The notes under the pieces: model-generated
Seen by the model: only the letters and a program-made list of their open reading frames with translations
Databases searched by the model: none
What the model was told of the DNA's origin: nothing
From: Scenedesmus sp. ARA3
Taxonomy: Eukaryota > Chlorophyta > Chlorophyceae > Sphaeropleales > Scenedesmaceae
NCBI GenBank assembly: GCA_004335835.1
Contig: RWJK01001292.1
Span: 1-64,000 of the forward strand
DNA length: 64,000 bases
Direction of reading: 5' to 3'
Program-made: the position numbers and the translations under genes
Part shown: piece after piece, positions 44,830-57,800 of the stretch
Layout: each line of letters starts with the position of its first letter
Numbering within the stretch: position 1 is the first letter of the stretch

Positions 44830-46749
44830 GCCACAGGGCATCACATTGGCAGACTGCGCAGCATATCCATTGGTTGGATGTCCCTGCAGCGCCCGCTGCC
44901 ACCCGCCCATGAGCAGGACAGTCTGCAGCCTGCCATTGCTGCTGGCCGGACGTCCACTGCAGTGCAGCGCTGCAGGGTGATCCCTGCTGCTGCTTCCTCT
45001 GGAGGCTGCTGCTCTGGAGAATGTGAGTAGCAAAATGCCATGTGCGAAGAAGCAGCGCTGCATTGCTGCCAAGGCAGCATCTTGCACACCAGCAGCATGC
45101 AGTGTGTTCGTGATGCGGCTGCAGGGTTGCACTTCAGGCACAAATCTCAGCAGGGTATTTGCAGCACCTCCAGGGAATTGTCCGCTTGAGTCAACGCAGG
45201 CAGCTCAGCCAAACCAGCTCACCCACTCATGCCACTGCTACTCGTGCTGCCGCTGTGGTTGCTGCTGCCCGTGCTGCCACTGCTGCCTTGCCTGCATGCT
45301 GCAGCTGCTCGACGATCAAGCCATCGCATTGCAGCAGACTTGCACTCAACAGCTTCGGACTGTTGCAGTTGAACCCTGCAGTTTCAGCAGCAGCATTCGG
45401 CAGAGTGCTCCGGTTGCAGCAGACACACAGATGTTGCAGCAACAGCAGCAGCAGCAGCAGCCTCGGCAGCAGTTGCATTGCTATCTGTTGGTGTGGTTTG
45501 CACTTAGAGCAAGCTGCCGGTGAGGTGGGGTGCCGTTGCGCACCGCAGTAAGACGTCTCTGGATATAACATGAGAGATTTGGTGCTCAAGGGTGTGCAGT
45601 CTGTTTTGCGGTGCTCACTCTCCTTTTCTGGTCTCAGACCTGTGTTCAACCTGTTGTGGCTCATACCATCCAAGATGGTGCCAGGACCCACATGTAACTA
45701 TCCTCTCTCATTGCTGGACTGCTTTGAGACTGCAGCCGCTGCCCTGCCGCCAAACAGTAACCGCCAGTGCGCCACTGGCAGCTATATCCTGATGCAGATG
45801 GAACATGGGGGTCACTGTGGCACGGCATAGCCACCAGATTGGCGGCACCACACCTGGGCACTGGTTGGCTGTGGGAGCTTGTTTGCATGCCTCTACTGCT
45901 GTGGCCTGTCTCATGCTAACCGCACTGCGGCATGTGCGACAGTGTTTGCTGCTGCAAATGCTGCAACAGCTGCGTGGTGGGCTTGATAATCTGGTTGTCG
46001 ACCATGCTGCTTGCAGGACAGCGGCATCAGTGACAGATGTGTCTTGATGCGTCATATCTAGCAGTGCTCGGTGGTGGTCTTGATTGTGGTCACACTGCCA
46101 ATGTGCAGGCGCACAGCAGAAGCAAGGAATGTCACTGGCAGTTGTTGGTTCTTGAGCCGCTTGTGAAGCCACAACCTCGATGTTGCTTGCTTCATGGTTT
46201 CGGATAAACATGTACTGTGTTGCTATTCCTTTGAACGTTTCCCAACCTGCTCTGCGCCTGATGTTGATGCAAAGAAGCTAGTGTGTCCCACCACTGGTTT
46301 GTAGACTTGGGATTATCAGTGCCATGTCTGCCAGGCTGGGCCTTCGGCTGCATGCAGAACATCCCAAACATCCCATTTCCTTGGGAGTTGGGTACTGGAG
46401 GGATGTGCAAGCGGCACAAGCAGGAAGTTTCATGAAGAAGACACTGTGGTACTGCAGGCTACCACCAGAGAGACGCGAGGGCGAGGATTTACCCCATATC
46501 AGGACGATATTCTTATTAAAAACGAATGAGGTGTGCGAAACTGGCAGATTTGGGTGTCGGCGGTCACTCGACAGAGGACACCATGTACCCCTCTGGTATA
46601 ACACTTCCCTCCTGTGCGTGCCATATTTGGCCATGTGCTCCGCGTGATCGCCAAGTCGAGGTCAAGGGGATAGTGTCTTTGTTCAAGTGTTGGTGTTAAG
46701 CACTTATAACTGTGCTTCGGGCAAGTTGGTTGCAAGCAGCAGCAGCACA

Positions 46750-49700
46750 ATGAAGCTCGGCGCGGTAGCCCTGGGCTGCCTCTGCCTGCTGGCAGTCGTC
46801 AGTGCAGACGTGCTGTTTGAGGAGAAGTTTGACGGTGAGCAGGCGCTGCATCTTGGACGCGAGGCCAGTCAACACTTCTAGAAGGCACTCGGGTGGTTGC
46901 AGGCTTTATGAGCATTGCGCGCCTCGAGCGTGCTACGAGGCATTCTTCCTTGACGAAAGAAGATGTATCCAGCAACCGCAATAGCCCCCAGCCGTGTCTG
47001 TAGCGGTGCTGCTGTTCGGTGTAGAAGTGTGCTCGATCCAGGCTCCCCGGGCCCCGATCCCCATGAATCAACACTAACATATTGCTGTTTTGTTTGGTCC
47101 CATGCTCGCAGCCGGCTGGGACAAGCGGTGGCAGAAGTCCAGTTGGAAGGAGAGCGATGGCAGTGCGGGCAAGTTCACTTGGACCGCAGGCAAGTGGTAT
47201 GGCGACGAGGAGGCCGACAAGGGTATCCAGACAGGCCCCGACTCCAAGTACTTCGCGCTCTACTCCGAGCTGAAGAAGGCATACACCAACGAGGACAAGG
47301 AGCTCATTGTGCAGGTGGGCAGCAGGGGCGGGAATGCAGCTGCTGCAGTTGGCCGGCAAATTGATATGCTGTCCTGCAGCTGTAACATCCTTGGGGCCAC
47401 TAGAGTTAACTGACCAAGGTCTGCTTGCTGTCTGCTGTCTGCTGCATGCAGTTCTCTGCAAAGCACGAGCAGGACCTGGACTGCGGTGGCGGTTACATCA
47501 AGCTGCTGCCAGCATCCAGGTGTGTTGCAGCAGCAGCAATCTCTACAGGCTGCTTATGTGCTCAAGAGTTGTCCGAGGTGCTGTGCTGGGTAATCATGTG
47601 CTGCTGCTGCTGCACATGTTTCTGCTTGGTCTCTCTGCTGCTCCTGCTGCTTTGTCACGCTGCTGCTCACGTGTGCTTGTGGATCTTCCTGCAAGCATGC
47701 ATGTCCTTTCATGTCCTGCCCTGCCCTGCATGTGCTGCTTCCCCTCTGCCACCCACATCACATCTTCTGTGTTTCCTGCAAACCTCGCCTGCCTCCTACC
47801 AACCGCCACACCAACTAACCGCCGACGCAACAACAGCGGCAAGAAGATGAAGGACTTTGGTGGTGAGACGCCTTACTCCGTCATGTTCGGCCCAGACATC
47901 TGCGGCTACTCCACTCGCAAGACGCATGTGATCCTCACCTATGATGGCAAGAACCACCTGGTGAAGAAGGACATCAAGGCAGAGACTGACCAGCTCACAC
48001 ACGTGTACACGCTGCGCCTCATGCCCAACAACACCTACGAGGTGCGCACTGCTGCTGTTAGGCCTACTTGCATACAGCTTGATGTGACGCTCATGGTGTT
48101 TGTTGGTGTCAGCGGGAGGTTGGTGAGAGGGAGGGGCCTTGCAGGAGGGCGCAGGGCTTGTGCAGCATGCTGGCTGGCATGGCTAGCGCAAAGGCAGTCG
48201 CTGTGGCGTGCTGGGCAGTTGTTGGATGTGTGCATGACAGGAGCAGATGCGCGCAGCTGCTGTCGTCAGCTGCTGCTGACATGGTATTGATGCTGCTATT
48301 GCCCCGTGTGCTGACATGCGCCTCGCTGCTGCTGACTGTGCTGCAGGTGTATGTTGACCTGAAGCAGGTGGAGTCTGGCTCCCTGTATGATGACTTTGAC
48401 ATGCTGGCACCCAAGACCATCAAGGTGGGCTGCGCTGCCGCTGGTGCTGTCGGGGCTTTTCTGGGTCTGCTGTGCTGTTGTTTCGGAGCTCTTGCAGCGC
48501 AAATGTAGTGCTGTGTAGTGCCCCTGGTTGTGTCCAGCAGGCGTTGCGGCGCCTGCGTGCAGCTGATACAGGGAAGCGTGAGCGTCAGCCAGTGGAAGGA
48601 AGCAGTGGGCTGTCTTCAGCATTGCTCTTGTGTGTTGCGCTCTGTCAGCCCACCTACATGTCGACCCGAATGCGTACGCCTTCTTGATGTCAGCAGCATG
48701 CCATGTCACCAGCTGACTGGTTCCTTGAAATAATGAACTCTGCACAATTTCACATTTCCTGCATTGCCTTGGCTCTGCCTTGCCGCTGCTGCTGCTGCTG
48801 TCATTCGCAGGACCTCACTGGGATGTGCACAAGAAGATTGCTGACCCAGCAGCAGCACCATCCCCATACACTCATGCCTTGCACTGCCTGTGCCGCCTTG
48901 CTGCTGCTGCTGCTGTCACTTGCAGGACCCCAAGGCCACCAAGTCTGAGGACTGGGATGTGCACAAGAAGATTGCTGACCCAGCAGCAGCACCATCCCCA
49001 TACACTCATGCCTTGCACTGCCTGTGCCGCCTTGCTGCTGCTGCTGTTACTTGCAGGACCTCAAGGCCACCAAGCCTGAGGACTGGGACGAGCGCAAACT
49101 TCCTTGCACCCCGCATATCCTATACTGCCCTTGCTGCTGCTGCCTGCAGGACCCCAAGGCCACCAAGCCTGAGGACTGGGATGAGCGTGAGAAGATCGCT
49201 GACCCCGAGGACAAGAAGCCTGATGGCTGGGATGACATCCCCGCCACCATTGTGGACCCCGACGCACAGAAGCCCGAGGACTGGAGCGACGAGGACGATG
49301 GCGAGTGGGAGGCGCCAACCATCCCCAACCCCGAGTACAAGGGAGAGTGGAAGCCCAAGATGTGAGCGGCGCGGATTGAAGCTGCCTGCCGTGCATGCAT
49401 ATGCATACAGCTGCCTGCAGTTCAAGATGCTTTTGCTGAACTCACCGCCAATGCTGCTTGTAGGAGGGTGTGGCCGAGGGCGTGTGCGCTGCTGGGGGTC
49501 GTGTGTGGAGGTGGTAGCAGCAGGCAGCAGTGACGGTAGTGGTGTTGTAGCTGTGGCTGTACATGCGCGCGCTCTGCAGTGGTGTGCTGCTGCAGCAACG
49601 CAGCTGCGCAGTGCATGGTACGGCTGACGCCCATGCTCTTGATCCTCGCTTCCTCTGTGGCGTCCACTGCACTGCATCCACTGACGCCGGCTGCTATGCT

Positions 49701-50687
49701 GCCTGCCACCCACCACCCACCACACCGCACCCTATCCCTGCAGGATCGACAACCCCGCCTACAAGGGCATCTGGGTTGCGCCCGACATCGACAACCCGGA
49801 GTACAAGCACGACGACAAGCTGTACCTGCAGAAGGACATCAAGTACGTTGGCTTCGAGCTGTGGCAGGTCAAGTCCGGCACCATCTTTGACAACATCCTG
49901 GTCACCAACAGCCTGGAGGAGGCCAAGAAGTTTGCGGAGGACACCTGGGGCAAGACCAAGCACGGCGAGAAGGAGATGCACGACAAGATCAAGGAGGTGA
50001 GCAGCGCTGCGCAGCAGGGGCCCCGGCTGAGCGACTGTTGTAGTGAGGGGGTGTTGTGCAGTGAAGGGAGCAGGAGATGCACGACAAGATCAAGGGGGTG
50101 AGCAGTGCTGTGCAGCAGGGGGGCGGGGTGAGCAACTGTGTTGTTGTGAGGGGGTGCTGCGCAGTGAGGGGGACCAAGAGATGCGCCAGTCAGGGAGATG
50201 TGCGACCTTGCTGGGAAGGCCAAATGGGCATGTGCTAGACGAGATGGGGGCGCGAAGCAGCTGGGTGTGCAGGCACGGGGAGGTGTGCAGCAGCAGCAGC
50301 GGGTTGACACAAGCCACATGTGTTTAAAGGTTCACAGATGACAGGGCACTGCCTGGTGTGTGTGTGTGTGTGCGTGCTGCTGCTGCTGTAGCCTCTTGTG
50401 CACATCGGCGCTAGCCACGCACGGATAGGATTCTGCATTGACTGTCATCCCTCCACTGCTGTTCTGACGACTGACTGCACGGTGCCCCTGCACATGCCTC
50501 TTTCCTGCAAACTCTGCAGGAGAAGAAGAAGGAGGAGGACGGCAAGAAGACTGACGACGATGCCAAGAAGGGCGGCGATGATGATGATGACGAGTATGAC
50601 ACCGAGGATGGCGATGACAAGAAGGAGGCACCCAAGGCCACCCTTGAGGACAAGGCCGAGGATGAGGATGAGAAGGATGAGCTGTGA
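46750..50687 (+). CDS. CRT: Calreticulin
   Basis: ER-lumen Ca2+-binding lectin chaperone for glycoproteins. Eight exons join in phase: 46750-46834, 47112-47314, 47452-47519, 47837-48041, 48347-48424, 49150-49361, 49744-49996 and 50520-50687, giving 423 aa, normal for the family. Signal peptide [19 protein letters not shown], then [15 protein letters not shown]. The globular lectin domain includes the GGGYIKLLP and MFGPDICGY segments. The P domain has KPEDWDE and KPDGWDD repeats, then [17 protein letters not shown]. The C domain is Lys/Asp/Glu-rich and ends KDEL. The complete protein is obtained only by using the last of four exon 6 copies and the first of the exon 7 copies, which confirms which copies are decoys. 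A TGTAA motif, typical of chlorophyte polyadenylation, occurs near 51555, possibly too far to be this gene's. Confidence 0.97.
48811..49101 (+). repeat. Three truncated copies of calreticulin exon 6 start
   Basis: Acceptors GCAG followed by GACCCCAAGGCC-type sequence lie at 48811 (internal deletion, [13 protein letters not shown]), 48926 ([19 protein letters not shown]) and 49057 ([14 protein letters not shown]), before the intact exon at 49150. The first two are about 115 bp apart and share the intervening CAGCAGCAGCACCATCCCC block. None has a usable donor at the point where it diverges. Confidence 0.93.
50072..50098 (+). repeat. Donor-side copy of calreticulin exon 7 end
   Basis: GGAGATGCACGACAAGATCA then AGGGG|GTGAGCAGTG copies the exon 7 end ([10 protein letters not shown], donor after 49996). 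A third, weaker copy (CCAAGAGATGCGCCAG) lies at about 50172. The following GCTG-GCAGCAGGGG intron bases are repeated too. Confidence 0.88.
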
Positions 50688-51852
50688 GCTGCAGCGGCAA
50701 TTCTGGAGCTGGTTTGAGTTTGGCAATAGCTGTGGATGGCTGTGGCGTCAGTGTGCGAGTCGATTAGCAGCGCGGCTTCATGCTGTGAGGTGCAGGTGTG
50801 GAGCTGCAGCTGTTGGTTGGTCTGCAGTGACTGCCATGGTGCGTTGTGTGCCGTGCAGTCGGCTGTCAAGTGCTTAGAGCAGCTTTGTGATTGAGAAGAA
50901 GTGGGGGTGTGGTGTCGGACAAGCCCAGCGAGCGATGGATTAGGAGGCTGCTGGATGGGGTGGGGATTTGGATCAAGCTGGCATACAGAGCAGGATGTAC
51001 CGAGCTGTGCAACGCATCGGCAGGCTGCAGCAGGTTGCAGCAGCAGCGCTGGTGCGCGCAGTGTGTGTATGCAGGCAGGGCAGTGGTTGGCGCTGGCGTT
51101 GCACTGCATCTCATACTCGAGCTTGTCCGGATGGTGCATGTGGCAGGTGGCTGTCCTAACCTGCAGTTGAGGGTACGAGAGATGCAGTGTGGCTCACCTG
51201 ATGTGTGCAGTGCCCTTGTTGCAGCGCAGTGGTTGATTGCTGCGCGTGTTCCAGTGCTTGTCGTGGTGCTGGCCGCACCTGCATTGCCAGAACAGTTGCA
51301 ATGGGGAGCAAGTGCATGCACATGTGACGCTGTGATTTCTCAGCATTTGCTGTAGGGAGAGATGAGAGTCATATGTGTGCAATCCTGAACATTTCAACCT
51401 TGTGTGCTCTGGAAATCGTTTGGGGTATTGTGATCTTCGTGAACATGGCTGTGATCAGCTGGCAGATGCTGGACCCAACACAGAGTCTGCGAAAGCTAGC
51501 ACCGGTGGGCAAGCAGGCATGCCACTCAGGTCATTGACCATGATTGCATGTTTAGTGTAACCAGGGCGGTGAGTCGTGGAGTCGCTGCATGCGATGTGCC
51601 TCTGGCAAGCGGTTCAAACGTAGCTGTCAATGACAATGCGCACACTTGAGGTCCTGGGTCCACGACATGGAAATTCGATGCAAGGTTGAGCTGCTGATGA
51701 GCAATATGTCTTGCGGCACTCGTTTGTTTGACCACGGCGATACCGAGCACGAAAGCAGCAGTTGTGTTCCGTAGCCATGCAATCAATGCCCCGCTAGCGA
51801 TTATCTGCAAGTGCACATCAGCTGACTTACCATTATTAGTTCTGCTGGTGCA
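50688..51852. other. Intergenic region
   Basis: 3' flank of calreticulin and upstream region of the coiled-coil gene. Short ORFs only; nothing recognised. Confidence 0.5.
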
Positions 51853-54800
51853 ATGTCGGAATCGGCATCTGAGGATGATGAGCAGCAACCAGACCAGGTG
51901 AAAACAACAGCAGCAGCAGACCATGGGCTTGTATGCACCTGCTAGTTTGTGCGAGTTATATCTGACACGTATACCCTCGCTAACAGGGTCAAACAGCGGC
52001 TGTGTTCTTCAGATGGCGACAGGCACGACTCAAGGTGGGTAACCAGCAAGTCAGCCCTGGCGCACGAGCTATGCCACATCAGCTGGACGGTCCAGCTCTT
52101 ACCGAACCCTGCCTTGCACAACAACAGCCCTGCAATGCGAGCACTTGTTCTAATAGTAATTGAACTTCTGCTTGTTGCCTGGTGTCCTCTGCAGGCGGCG
52201 TTCAAACAGCAGCTGACAGACCTGCTAGCAGACGTATCAGCAGAAGAGAGGTCTGCAAAGAGGCTGAAACAGGAAAACAAGAAGGCAAAAGCCAGGTAAG
52301 CAGCTGCAATCCATCATCTTGTGCTGCTCGCAAGCGTTGCTGCTCTGCTGTCGCAGCAAGCAGCAGGAGGGCAGCGTATATTTGAAGCTGACTCAGGCGG
52401 CATGTGTGTGGCCTGCTGCGCTGTGCGCTGTTCTGCTGCATGGCTGCAGGGAAGCAGAGCTGTTGCAGCAGCTGTCAGACCTCAGGTCTGAGCTTGCTGT
52501 CACAACAGCACAGGTCACACAGCAGCATGCAACGCAGCAGCAGCTTCACGCGGCTTTGCAGGCAGCAGAGGTACATGCAGAGGCTGCCCTGCAACGTGCA
52601 GCTGCTGCAGAGGCTGCAGCAGCAGCTGAAGCAGTGCGGTCAGCAGCAGCTGAGGAACAGCACAGGCAGCAGCTGAAAGAAGCAAAGAGTGAGCAGCAGG
52701 AGCTGCTTAAGCAGCAGCAGTCACTCCTGGATGCGCTGGCACAGAGGGACCAGAGGGTGAGTGAAGCACAGCAGCAGCAGCAGCAGCAGCAGCAGTTGCA
52801 TTGTTCAGCTGACTGACATAGCCGCGTGGGTACCTGCAAATTTGCAGCATGCGTGCATCCGTTGTTGCCTCAATTGCTGGTTAGGGCACAGACAGACACA
52901 TGCTGGCAGTGTGCCATACGGCGCCAGTGCAGGTACCGCTGCTGCCCTGCAAGTGTCGTGTCGCCCGACCTGTACTTAGGGGCTGAGATGCAAGTGTTTC
53001 GCTGCACTTCTGTGCAACCTGCTGCAACAGGTGGCACAGCTGGCATTGGAGCTGCAGGCATCGAAGCAGGCAGCTTCTGACACGCAGCACCAGGCAGCAC
53101 ATATGGAAGGCATGCTGCGCAGCACCGGCGAGCGGGCTGCAGCAGCAGAAGACAGCACACGCACGCAAGGGGAGCTCGTGGTGCACCTGCAACAGCAGCT
53201 GGCGCAGCTCAAGGACAGGTGGGTTGCTCCACTAGACGAGCAGAGCGCGCGCAGTCTGCAAAGCATGCTTGCAGCTGGCACGTGCTGCTTGTGAAGTACA
53301 TGCAGGACCTACGTCAGCTGCCGGCCGTAACTCTGATGTGCAGGGTGTTTGGTTGCGTGCTACAGTCCATGCCTTTGTTGCTTCAGTGCAGCATGCATGG
53401 CGGCTGCTCTTATGTTGCCATCACACGCCAGCATTGTCAGCATTGGCTAAATCTCAACTGCTTCTGCCACCCCCCTCTGCGTGCACTCTCAGGTACCACC
53501 AGGAGCTGCTGGACAGCCAGCAGCTGCGTGCAGCAGCAGCAGAGGCAGCAGCGCTGCGCAGCCGCCTGGAGGAGACGTCTGCAGCCTCGGCCGGCCTCGC
53601 CACTGCTTGTGAGGAGCTGCGCAGGGCGCTGGACAGCAGCACTGCAGGGCTTGCTGCTGCAAAGGAGCGCGTGCGGCGGCTAGAAGCAGCAGAGGGCCTG
53701 ACGCAGGCCTTGGCAGCTGTGGTGAGCACTCGCAGCATCATTTAGAGCCTGCGCTTGGGTGCCTTGACTGTCATTGCTGTTAGTTATGTGTAGCAGAGCG
53801 TGACAGCTACTAGCTGGTATGAGCGTTGTATGCAGGGACACTGCTTTCCACTGCTTTTGCACTTGATATGTGCTGCAAGGCCGCACACAAGCAAGCAATC
53901 ATCTCCAAGCCTGTGTTTGTGCATAGCGTTGTCACAAAAAAGCTCCTCGCATGCAGTCAACCTCACCATGTTCTGCCCCCATGCTGTTGCCAGGCCGGCC
54001 CTGACCGTGGAGAGCCGGGGGACCTGGGCTCGGACCTTGTTGGTGCACTAGCACAGCAGCTGGAAGAAGCCCAAGCAGCGCTGGCTGTGGTGGCACCACA
54101 GGCAGCTGCAGCTGAGGTGCATGTGAAGCAGCAGCAGCGGCACGCGCAGCAGTTGGCTGGAGAGCTGCAAGAAGCAAGAGCAGCACAGAAGGCAGCAGAG
54201 GAAAGAGGGGAGGTGCTACAGGTGTGAATGCGGCAGGAAGGCATCCTCAGCTACTCTGGTGACTCTGCAAGTGTCAAGCATGCCTGATGCTTCGTCTGCC
54301 ACAGGATGTCTGTATGCATACATGCTAGGCCGACAGATGCGTGCACTTGCTTTGCAACAACCAAGAACATGCCTGTCCAGTTAAGCAGCGTTGGCATGCA
54401 GGCAGCTGGCACACGCAGCACAGTCCGATGCGTGTCTCACACATTGTACTGGGGCACACCTGCTGCTGCAGGTGCTGAATGTGCAGCTGCAGTCAGAGGT
54501 GAAGCGGATGGCAGCACTGGCGGGTGTGGCCGCACAGGAGTGGGTACAGCACACGGACCAAACAGTCAACACTGAACCATGGCAGGTGAGGTTTTAGGCA
54601 ACAGGCATAAGGCCACTTGGTTCCTTTACAGAGTCCTCTGCTTGTCATTTGGGTGCTCTGCTACATGTGTGAGGCAACTGCTGGCACCACAACAGCATGT
54701 CTGTGATGCGCCGCACTGCGATGTGGTGCAGGACTGCCCGTCATTTGCATCTGCGCTGCTGCTGCAGCGGCAGTTGCATCCATCGTGCTAATTGCCACAC

Positions 54801-57800
54801 ATCACACCTCCTGCAGGATGGTTGCCAGCTGGAGACAGGACCTAGCATCCCAGCCCAGTATGCGGTGCTGCTAAGTCAGCTGCAGGAGGCACGGGACGAC
54901 CTGGCAGCAGCGAAGCGGGCGATGGGGCGCAGCAAACCCAAGGTTGCTGCAGCAGCTCGTCAAGTTGCTGCTGCCACAGCGGTGGTGGACCAGTCGGCAG
55001 GCGTGCTGCAGCAGCTTGTCGATACCATTGGCCTGCACTGGCCACCGCAGCAGCATGCAGTGTTTGGCGCAGCAGCGCAAGACGCACAGCAGAGGCTGCA
55101 GCATGGGCTGCTGCAGCGAGCCGAGCAGCAGGCAGCAGTGCTGGCGCAGCTGCAGCAGGAGCTGCAGCAAGATGGGCAGCAGTGGCAGCAAGCTGTGCTG
55201 CCTGCAGCGCGAGAGGCAGTTGCAGCGGTTGAGGCAGCAGCACAGCACCTGCAGCATGGTGCAGGAAGGATCACGCAGGACTGGGTGCATGCAGCAAGTG
55301 AACGTCTAGCTGCCGCAGAGCGACAGCTGTCACAGGCCTTGCAGGGCCTGCACGATAGCGGCAGCAGCAGCAGCAGAGGCTGCGTATTGGCTGGTCAGGA
55401 GCTTTGCGTATCAGCTGAGGTGGCTGGCAGGGATGCCTGCTCAACTCTGCTGGAGGTGTCAGAGCAGCTCAGCAGGGCCCATGCAGAAGTAGCAGCAGCA
55501 GCAGCAGCAGCAGCAGCTGGGCCAGGCTGGCACGCTGCCGGTGCTGCTGACAGCTGGGGTGATGAGCTGGCAGCAAGGATGGCAGTTGCTTGCAGGAGGC
55601 TGCAGGAGAAGGAGCAGGTGGGTGGGCAGCACTTGCTGTTGTTGCTGCATGAAGTCTTGATGCAGCTGCTTGTGTGACAGCCTAACAGCGCCTGCGGGAA
55701 ATGCTTGGCAGTCAAATGGATCTGTTCTACTGCATGTTGTTGTTTTACACATGTACTGCAGAGCATGAACATGTCAAGCACGGCCGAGATGTGCTGCGCA
55801 ACTTCGTGATTGCAGGCTATCCAGGCTTGCGCCTTCTCCCTGACTGCCAGCAGCAGCGAGGTGTCCTCAGTGCTGGCATATCTGCAGGCAGCGCAGCGCC
55901 AGATTGCTGCATCGAGCCAGCAGCTGCAGCAGCTGACTGAGCTGCTGTCAACAAGCCGCAAGCAGCAGGGGCGGCAGCAGCAGCACATGCTGCCAGGAGT
56001 GATTGGTTCACGCGCTGCCGACGGGGCATCCACAGCAAGAGGGTCTGCGGCCGCTGCGGCTGCGGCTGCGGCTGCTGCTGCTGGTGATGAAGTGGCTGCG
56101 CTTCAGCTGGAGGTTGCAGTGCTGCAGATGCAGCTGCAGCGGCGCGAGGCAGAGGTGCAACGGCTGCAGACACGGGAGAAGCAGCTGCTCAGCGGTGAGT
56201 GTGGATCCTGCTCATGCCCTTTGGTTAGTTGCTGCAGACAAGTGGGTTACAGGTGCATGAGCCCTGCTGATGGCTGAGTCACAGCATTTGCAGCCTGTCA
56301 TGGCACTGCAGTGTGGAGGGCGGCGCGTGTGCTGGCCATCTTCGATTATTGGCAGTGCTCAATTGCTGCCATTGTTTGCCTGCTGCTGTGTGTGTTCGTG
56401 CCTGCTCTGGTCTGGTTCCTGCAGGCACGGCTGACCTGGTGCCTGCTCAGCTGTATGAAGCCACAAGGGCTGGCCAGGAAGAGGCAGCTGCTCACGTGGC
56501 AGAGTTGCAGCAGCAGCTGACTCAGCAGGCGGCAGCACAGCAGGTGTGGGGCGTGCGTACCTGCTGGCAGCACTCTTTGTCCAGGCATATTGATGAGCTG
56601 GTGGAGCAAGGTTGCTACTGTGTTCACACGCAATAGCATCACGTGTGCTAGAAGCAGCGTGTAATGTGGTGTATGCTGCAGTAAATCCCGCTGCTGTTGC
56701 TGCTGCAGGTTGCAGCGGAGGCATATGTGGAGCGTGTGCAGGCAACACATGTGCAGATGCTGCTGCGCCTGGCCTGGTGCAGGTGGCGGCTGGAGGCTGC
56801 AGCAGGCCGGGTGAGCACTTGCCACATGAAAGCTGGTGCTGCTGAGTTTGTAAGCATGCCCGTTCGGCAATGAAGTGGCGGTGGTTCGTGGTAGCTTTCC
56901 AAGGTGCTCTACTGCAGCCGGTTTGCATGCAGCATGCCAGCTATTAGCATATGACAGAGGATGAGTTTTGCCACCTGGTCATGCTTGCTGGCATGACATG
57001 CCCAACACCGCGGCGTCGCAGCCCGTCGATTGTGCATGTCCACAACCACACCCGCTTGCTGCTGCTGCTGGTGATTGCTGCTGCTGCTGCGCTGGTGTGC
57101 TGCAGGCGCAGCAGCTGTGGGATGCTCTGCAGGCAGCGCAGGAGGCGCTGCAGCACAGCAACCAGCTCCACGAGTTGCGCACAGCAGCACTGAAGGCGCT
57201 GCTGAAGCGGCAATCACGCATGGCGCTGCAGCCAGAGGCGCACGCGCTGCAGTGGGCTGTGCTGGCAGCGTGGCAGCGCCAGACAGCGCGGCAGGTGGGT
57301 GTGGCTGGGCAGCAGCAGCTGCGGTAGCATTAGTCCATGGGCGCTGCGCTGTGAGAAGGGGTGTGCCAAGGGGTGCTGCTGGCAGTGGGTTGCGGTTATT
57401 GCAGCGCAGTATGCTTGCAGCTTGCTGTGTTTGCAACACTCTAGTTACTCATGTGTCGCTGTTGATGATGGTTGTTGCGCTGTGGCTTGGACGTCATGCG
57501 TATCGAACTGTGTATTTGCAGGTCAATGCGACTTGGCTCTGGCGGGGTCTGTCCGAGCTGCTGCTGCAGCAGGCAGCAACCCGGCAAGCTGCCCGTCACC
57601 ACCAGCAGCAGCAGCAAGGCCTGGCAGGCGACCAGCAGCGGCAGAGCTGGGAATGGCAGCAGTGGCAGCAGCAGCTGCACGGCAGCCAGGCTGCAGCAGC
57701 TGCTGCTGCTGGCAGCAGCAGCAGTGCAGGCGCGCTGGACGGCAGCAGCAGCGGCATCAGGCTGCGGCAGCTGTCTGTTGCGCAGTCGCTGCTGCAGCGT

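Larger units (their letters stand above)
43983..46749. other. Unresolved region with possible plus-strand exons
   Basis: Several open stretches (44656-45030, 45023-45523, 45570-45830, 46324-46647) look partly coding but have no recognisable domain. I could not build a phase-consistent model. The last part is the calreticulin promoter; no clear TATA box is seen. Confidence 0.35.

Noticed and set aside
48890..49101. Extra calreticulin P-domain repeats
   Set aside because: The copies have acceptors but no donors, and run into CTG-rich intron. The standard 423-aa protein is complete without them.
52005..52035. Micro-exon (ATGGCGACAGGC...) in the coiled-coil gene
   Set aside because: 22 nt would break the phase between exons 1 and 2. 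The preceding GTCAAACAGCGGCTG looks instead like a weak echo of exon 2.
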